From Scortum barcoo (Eukaryota; Chordata; Actinopteri; Centrarchiformes; Terapontidae): 64,000 nt of DNA. The notes below the pieces were generated by a model. That model did not search any database and was not told the origin of the DNA. It saw only the letters and a program-made list of their open reading frames with translations. This document shows, one piece after another, positions 58,620 to 64,000 of this stretch (its first letter is position 1; every line of letters starts with the position of its first letter). Both the position numbers and the translations under genes were made by a program. The stretch is taken from contig CM041538.1 of the NCBI GenBank assembly GCA_023238725.1, positions 621,182-685,181 on the forward strand. Direction: 5' to 3'.

Positions 58620-59062
58620 ATCTGTTTGCGTTTTGCAGTAGAAGTATTACACTGCAAAGAAAAACAGCAATGGCATGTGTTGCAATGGTACTGGCAGTCC
58701 CACGCAGAGGCTGAGACATTGGGCAACCAACCAGTAGATAGTTTAAAGTGATTGGATTCTTCAGGTTTGGTGGTTTGAGTGGGTGACAGGATTTATTGGA
58801 TCACTGCAGTTAGTTCCTAAATTGGCCCAGACTGATGTCTGACTCAGCAAGTATTCAGACATGGAGTGCAGATTTGTCTGTGTGTGTGTTTGTGTTGTGG
58901 TGTTTTGGGGGGAGTTACGTCTCACACTATGGAAATTAAAAGTAAAAAACATTGGGAGAGGACATTTTGTCAGGTTCTGACTTCTTTAGTTATAACATTT
59001 TAACATATTTGGAGTAAAAGTAATTAAAGTTTAATTTTTGAAGTATGATCTATTTACCTGTA
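57622..59062. other. unique sequence with a (CT)n run, no gene seen
   Basis: A (CT)n microsatellite lies at 58583-58614 within a pyrimidine-rich stretch (58320-58620). A frame at 58402-58641 is a by-product of that composition. No domain found. Confidence 0.5.
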
Positions 59063-59623
59063 GATGGTAAAAAGTCCCCCTCCTTGAACCGCCACCTTAC
59101 TGTGGTGGAGGGGTTTGTGTGCCCGAATGATCCTAGGAGCTATGTTGTCGGGGGCATTACGCCCCTGGTAGGGTCTCCCATGGCAAACAGGTCCTAGGTG
59201 ACGGGCCAGACTAAGAGCGGTTCAGAAGCCCATCATGAAAAGAAGAATATCAAGGACCCACCGTTACGTCGCCCGGATTGGCGTTACCGGAGGCCCCACC
59301 CTGGAGCCAGGCCTGGGGTTGGGGCTCATGCTGCAGGCGAGGCGCCTGGTGGCCTGGTCTTTGCCCATTGCCCACGGGACCCGGCCGGGCTCAGCCCGAA
59401 ATGGCGACGTGGGCCCGCCTTCCAGTAGGCTCACCACCCGCAGGAAGGTCCATGAGGGGCCGGTGCAGTGCAATGTGGTTTGGGTAGCAGTCGTGGCAGG
59501 GAGCCTCGACGACCCAATCCCTGGAACAAAACTCTGGCAATAGGGACATGGAATGTCACCTCACTGGGGGGGAAGGAGCCTGAGCTCGTGCAAGGGAGGT
59601 TGAGAGGTACCGGCTAGAGATAG

Positions 59624-60579
59624 TTGGGCTCACCTCCACGCATAGCTTGGGCTCTGGAACCCAGCTCCTTGAGAGGGGCTGGACCTCCACTCCACTACTC
59701 TGGAGTTGCCCAGGGTGAGCGGCGGCGAGCTGGTGTGGGCTTGCTCATAGCTCCCCAGCTCAGCAGCCACGTGCAAGTGTTGGAGTTCACCCCAGGTGAA
59801 CGAGAGAGGTCGCTTCCCTGCGCCTTCGGGTTGGGGATAGGTCTCTTGCTATTGTTTGTGCCTACGGGCCGAACAGCAGTACAGAGTACCCGGCCTTCTT
59901 GGAGTCCCTGGGAGGGGTACTTGATAGTGCTCCGACTGGGGGGACTCCATTGTTCTACTGGGGACTTCAACGCTCACGTGGGCAACAACAGTGATACCTG
60001 GAGGGCGTGTGATCGGGAGGAACGGCCTCCCCGATCTGAACCCGAGCGGTGTTCTGTTACTTGGACTTCTGTGCTAGCTAGTCACAGTTTGTCCATAACG
60101 AACACTATTCATGTTCGAAAGCATAAGGGTGTCCATCAGTGCACGTGGCACCAGGACACCCTAGGCCGGAGGTCGATGATCGACTTTGTTGTCGTTTCAT
60201 CTGATCTCCGGCCGTATGTCTTGGACACTCGGGTAAAGAGAGGGGCTGAGCTTGTCAACCGATCACCACCTGGTGGTGAGTTGGATCCGCTGGCAGAGGA
60301 GGAAGTTGGACAGACCTGTCCTGTTTGGCAGACCCAAACCTATTGTGAGGGTCTGTTGGGAACGTCTGGCCGAGCCCTCTGTCAGGGAGGTCTTCAACTC
60401 CCACCTCCGGAAGAGCTTCTCACAGATTCCGAGGGAGGCTGGAGACATTGAGTCCGAGTGGACCATGTTCTCTGCCTCCATTGTCGACACGCTGCAGTTC
60501 GAAGTTGTGGACGCAAGGTCTCTGGTGCCTGTCGTGGCGGCAACCCCCGAACCCGGTGGTGGACACCGGAAGTAAGGGA
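59624..60579 (+). pseudogene. Rex3 endonuclease domain and linker, copy C
   Basis: A 275-codon frame (59624-60451) starts in shifted sequence, then gives HCSTGDFNAHVGNNSDTWRA (catalytic Asp and Asn, about 59945-60005) and HSLSITNTIHVRKHKGVHQC, then GRRSMIDFVVVSSDLRPYVL (60160-60220). Near 60255 a frameshift moves the catalytic STDHHLVVSWIRW (about 60253-60290) to another frame, which continues into the linker (VREVFNSHLRKSFSQ) up to 60575. The N-terminal strand block with the catalytic Glu is in other frames upstream. The domain is complete at DNA level but cannot be translated in one piece. Confidence 0.87.
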
Positions 60580-61186
60580 TGCTGTCAGACTGAAGAAGGA
60601 GTCCTATCGGACCATGTTGGCCTGTGGGACTCCTGATGCGCAGTTGACAGGTACCGGCAGGCCAAGCAAGCCGCAGCCCGGACGGTCCTGGAGGCAAAAA
60701 CTCGGGTCTGGGAGGAGTTCGGTGAGGCCATGGAGGAGGACTATCTATCGGTCGGCCTCGAAGAGATTCTGGCAAACCGTCCGGCGCCTCAGAAGGGGGA
60801 AGCAGTACTCTGCCAACACTGTTTACAGTGCGGGTGGGGAGCTGTTGACCTCAACTGAGGACATTGTCGGACGGTGGAAGAAATACTTCGAGGATCTCCT
60901 CAATCCCACCGACTTGCCTTCCAATGAGGAAGCAGAGGATGGGGACTCTGAGGTGGACTCGTCCATCACCCAAGCCGAAGTCACTGAGGTAGTTCAAATG
61001 TAAGCTCCTCGGTGGCAAGGCGCCGGGGGGGATGAGATCCGCCCTGAGTACCTCAAATCTCTGGATGTTGTGGGGCTGTCTTGGCTGACACGCCTCTGCA
61101 ACATTGCATGGAGGTTGGGGACAGTACCTCTGGAGTGGCAAACTGGGGGTGGTGGTCCCTCTTTTTAAAAGGGGGGGGACCGGAGA

Positions 61187-62536
61187 GTGTGTTCCAACTA
61201 CAGAGGGATCACACTTCTCAGCCTCCCCGGGAAGGTCTACGCCAGGGTACTGGAGAGGAGAATTCGGCCGATAGTCGACCCTCGGATTCAGGAGGAACAA
61301 TGCGGTTTTCGTCCTGGTCGTGGAACACTGTGGACCAGCTCTATACCCTCCATCCGCAGGGTGCTTGAGGGTTTATGGGAGTTTGCCCAACCAGTCCACA
61401 TGTGCTTTGTGGATCTGGAGAAGGCATTCGACCGTGTCCCTCGTGGTATTCTGTGGGGAGTGCTCCGCGAGTGAGTATGGGGTCCGGGGGCCTTTGCTAA
61501 AGGGCTGTTCGGTCTCTGTACGACCGGAGCAGGAGCTTGGTTCTGCATTGCCGGCAGTAAGTCAGACCTGTTCCCAGTACATGTTGGACTCCGGCAGGGC
61601 TGCCCTTTGTCACCGGTCCTGTTCATAATCTTTATGGACAGGATTTCTAGGCGTAGCCAGGGGCCGGAGGGAGTCAGGTTTGGGAACCACAGGATTTCAT
61701 CTCTGCTTTTTGCAGATGATGTTGTCCTGTTGGCTTCTCATCAAGCCAGGACCTTCAGCATGTGCTGGAGCGGTTTGCAGCCGAGTGTGAAGCGGCTGGG
61801 ATGAGAATCAGCACCTCCAAATCCGTCCGAGGCCATGGTACTCGACCGGAAAAGGGTGGTGTGCCCTCTCCGGGTGAGGTGGAGAGGTCCTGCCTCAAGT
61901 GGAGGAGTTCAAGTATCTCGGGGTCTTGTTCACGAGTGAGGGAAAGATGGAGCGTGAGATTGACAGGCGGATTGGTGCAGCGTCCGCAGTTATGCGGTCG
62001 GTGTACCGGACCGTCGTGGTGAAGAAGGAGCTGAGTTGAAAGCAAGCAAAGCTCTCGATTTAATGCCGGTCAATCTACGTTCCCACCCTCACCTATGGTC
62101 ATGAACTTTGGGTAATGACCGAAAGGACAAGATCATGCATGGATACAAGCGGCCGAAATGAGTTTCCTCCGCAGGGTGGCTGGGCGCTCCCTTAGAGATA
62201 GGGTGAGAAGCTCGGTCATTCGGTCATGGGAGGAGCTCGGAGAGTAGAGCCGCTGCTCCTTCGCATCGAGAGGAGTCAGCTGAGGTGGCTTGGGCATCTA
62301 TTTCGGATGCCCCCTGGACGCCTCCCTAAGGGAGGTGTTCCAGGCGTGTCCCACCGGGAGGAGGCCTCAGGGAAGACCCAGGACACGCTGGAGAGACTAT
62401 GTCTCTCGGCTGGCCTGGGAACGCCTCGGGATCCCCCCGGAAGAGCTGGAGGAAGTGTCTGGGGTGAGGGAGGTCTGGGCATCTCTGCTCAGACTGCTGC
62501 CTCCGCGACCCAGGTCCCGGACCAAGCGGATGAAAA
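61187..62536 (+). pseudogene. Rex3 reverse transcriptase and C-terminal region, copy C
   Basis: Frame one (61187-61474): NYRGITLLSLPGKVYARVLE, GFRPGRGTL and CFVDLEKAFDRVPRGILWGV (motif A). After indels near 61310 and 61470-61560 the palm continues with GLRQGCPLSPVLFIIFMDRI (motif B, about 61584-61640) and SSLLFADDVVLLAS (motif C, about 61700-61740), in the frame 61607-61804. The C-terminal part (about 62245-62530) has PLLLRIERSQLRWLGHLFRM and a DYVSRLAWERLGIPPEELEE block before the tail. Motif residues are intact, and the damage is a handful of 1-4 bp indels. Confidence 0.87.
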
Positions 62537-62564
62537 TGGATGGATGGATGGATGGTAAAAAGTC

Positions 62565-62688
62565 AAACATTACTTTCTCCTACATTATTGAATGTCTGTA
62601 GCATCTTGACATTATGCAGTTGACAAAATGGTTATAAGTTTTGTTTAATAACATTTTAAACTTCAGGCTTTCTTTTACAATTCTGTGG

Positions 62689-62727
<39 letters not shown>

Positions 62728-64000
62728 GAACTTTATGAGTTCCTGTTGCGTTTCCTGCTCCTTAATGTCACAGGGGGTGTTGATACTGCATTGAGTAAAT
62801 ATGTATAATGCACCACATCATTAAACAAACACAGGGGAAGAAAGGGATGGGGAGGACAGAGGGATAGTAGAAAAAAAGCTAAAAAGTGTTATCAAGTAGC
62901 ATTGCATATCTTTCATAATATGATCATATTTAGAAGGCAGACACATTTTGTCAAGATATACAAAGTAAATTTATTAGCAACAGGTCTGGACTCTGGATAC
63001 TTGACACTGAAAGATCATAGAGAATTTGATTTGTATCATTTAAGATCTCTGATTGGATTTTTATCTGAGAGTTATGCTTCCAACCCTGCAAGAGGTGGTA
63101 AGCTCACAAAAGCAAGTGGAGTTAAAGTTTAACAGAAAATGACTTGACAAGAAAAGATGTTCAGATCTAGACTGAGATAAAATCTGACTGGACAAGACAA
63201 CTAGATGAAATTTTCATTATAACACCAATCTTTTAAGTATACGCATGCTGAACCTGAAAGGACTCCTGATGTTCTAATATTTCAAGAGACAAACATGTTC
63301 TATTCAAATATAAGAAATTCTTCTTTTCTTTTTTCAGATTTAGGATTAAGTGAGCCGACTATGAAAGCAAATTCCATGGTAATTCTGGGAACAACTTCAA
63401 TTTCAGTAACACTATATGTTTAAATGATGTAGGTAAAAAAAAATGTATGTAAAAAAGTGAAGAAAGCACATTTTGTCTTTGTTTTCATGCTTGTCTGTAG
63501 GTGTGACAATATTGTTCATGTAAGTTATTAATATTAAAAGTACAGAATCTCACTGGTTATTCAAAAAAAAGGATTTATGTGAAATCATTCAGATTACATG
63601 TGTTTTATAAGATAAATATGCTCTGATTCAGTTCTGAACATGGCCATCCGAACCAATTAATATTTTTTAATGATTCTGAATTATACTTTAATTCCTCCAT
63701 TGACTTTCTGAAACAGTGGTCCTTGCTGTGACAGTATAAACATACCTGCTAAAATGTACCACTGATTGAAGATAGCAGAGACAGGTCTTCTTATCAATTT
63801 ACATCAGAAAATATATTCATGACGGAATTCTTTTCTCATATCTGATTATTATACCAGTGCTAATTGTTTCTTAAGAGGACTGAGAAAAATCTGATGCTCT
63901 AGTACTGTTTTAAAGAAATACTATAAGCTAACAAAAGTGATCCTTGTGGCCTGAACTGGCTCTGTCTAAAAACACAATACACACAAACAAGTCTACAGTC
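62565..64000. other. unique sequence with a (GT)n run, no gene seen
   Basis: A (GT)n microsatellite lies at 62691-62724. The rest is AT-rich; a 76-codon frame at 62902-63132 has no domain. Confidence 0.5.

Larger units (their letters stand above)
59077..62554 (+). mobile_element. Rex3-like LINE (RTE clade), copy C, essentially full length
   Basis: Starts CTCCTTGAACCGCCACCTTA and ends GATGGATGGATGGATG, with GATGGTAAAAAGTC before it (59063-59076) and after it (62551-62564; the first four bases overlap the tail, so the duplication is 10-14 bp). The length of 3.48 kb with endonuclease, RT and (GATG)n tail is what a full Rex3 element should have. The coding region carries several small indels. 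Confidence 0.93.

Overview
This window looks like a stretch of nuclear DNA from a teleost fish that carries no recognisable host gene. The evidence is the set of repeats: Rex1-like and Rex3-like LINEs (both were described from teleosts), L2-type LINEs, several Tc1-type transposons, piggyBac- and Harbinger-type MITEs, Ty3/gypsy LTR sequences, and long (GATA)n, (CA)n and (CT)n microsatellites. Outside the LINE copies the DNA is AT-rich, its open frames are short, and none shows a domain or an exon chain that I would call a host gene. Every coding signal I can support is a broken transposon protein, except one unidentified fossil reading frame at 16865-17950.

Layout. 1-14.5 kb: mostly unique AT-rich sequence with small LINE remnants (300, 1895, 2920, 6020-6700), a clean 225 bp piggyBac-type MITE with TTAA flanks (7141-7365), an antisense LTR-like piece (9310-9850) and a dispersed repeat (10704-11340). 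14.5-24.7 kb: a Tc1 element carrying a nested Harbinger-type MITE (14509-16502), the fossil multi-part reading frame (16865-17950), an internally deleted Tc1 (19230-20034), a long imperfect inverted repeat (21481-23255), a possible LTR and a (TATC)n array. 24.7-27.8 kb: no feature recognised. 27.8-51.9 kb: a transposon graveyard in which most bases belong to mobile elements inserted into one another. 51.9-64 kb: mostly unique sequence with microsatellites, a short L2 copy with target duplication (54033-54393) and an essentially full-length Rex3 copy with a 10-14 bp target duplication (59077-62554).

How the graveyard fits together. A Ty3/gypsy-type element (protease, integrase, then reverse transcriptase, an order known from the Gmr1 group) lies on the + strand from about 38.67 to 43.37 kb. 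It is split cleanly by an L2-type LINE (40725-43170) with a 5 bp target duplication. A related LTR plus gag start lies upstream (30649-31935) and another LTR piece lies downstream (49185-49378), all on the same strand, so these may be parts of one shattered element. A Rex1-like LINE (36411-37294) sits inside another LINE, whose two parts flank it. A Tc1 element (50055-51644) sits at a TA inside a third LINE. Three Rex3 copies lie at 33.8-36.3 (+), 43.5-46.9 (-) and 59.1-62.6 kb (+). All copies are frameshifted, internally deleted or mutated at active sites, so none looks able to move on its own.

I found no CRISPR array, no operon-like gene cluster and no convincing new molecular system. The most interesting content is the nested-insertion record, the gypsy gene order, the long inverted repeat, the fossil reading frame and two small inverted duplications that look like template-switch scars.
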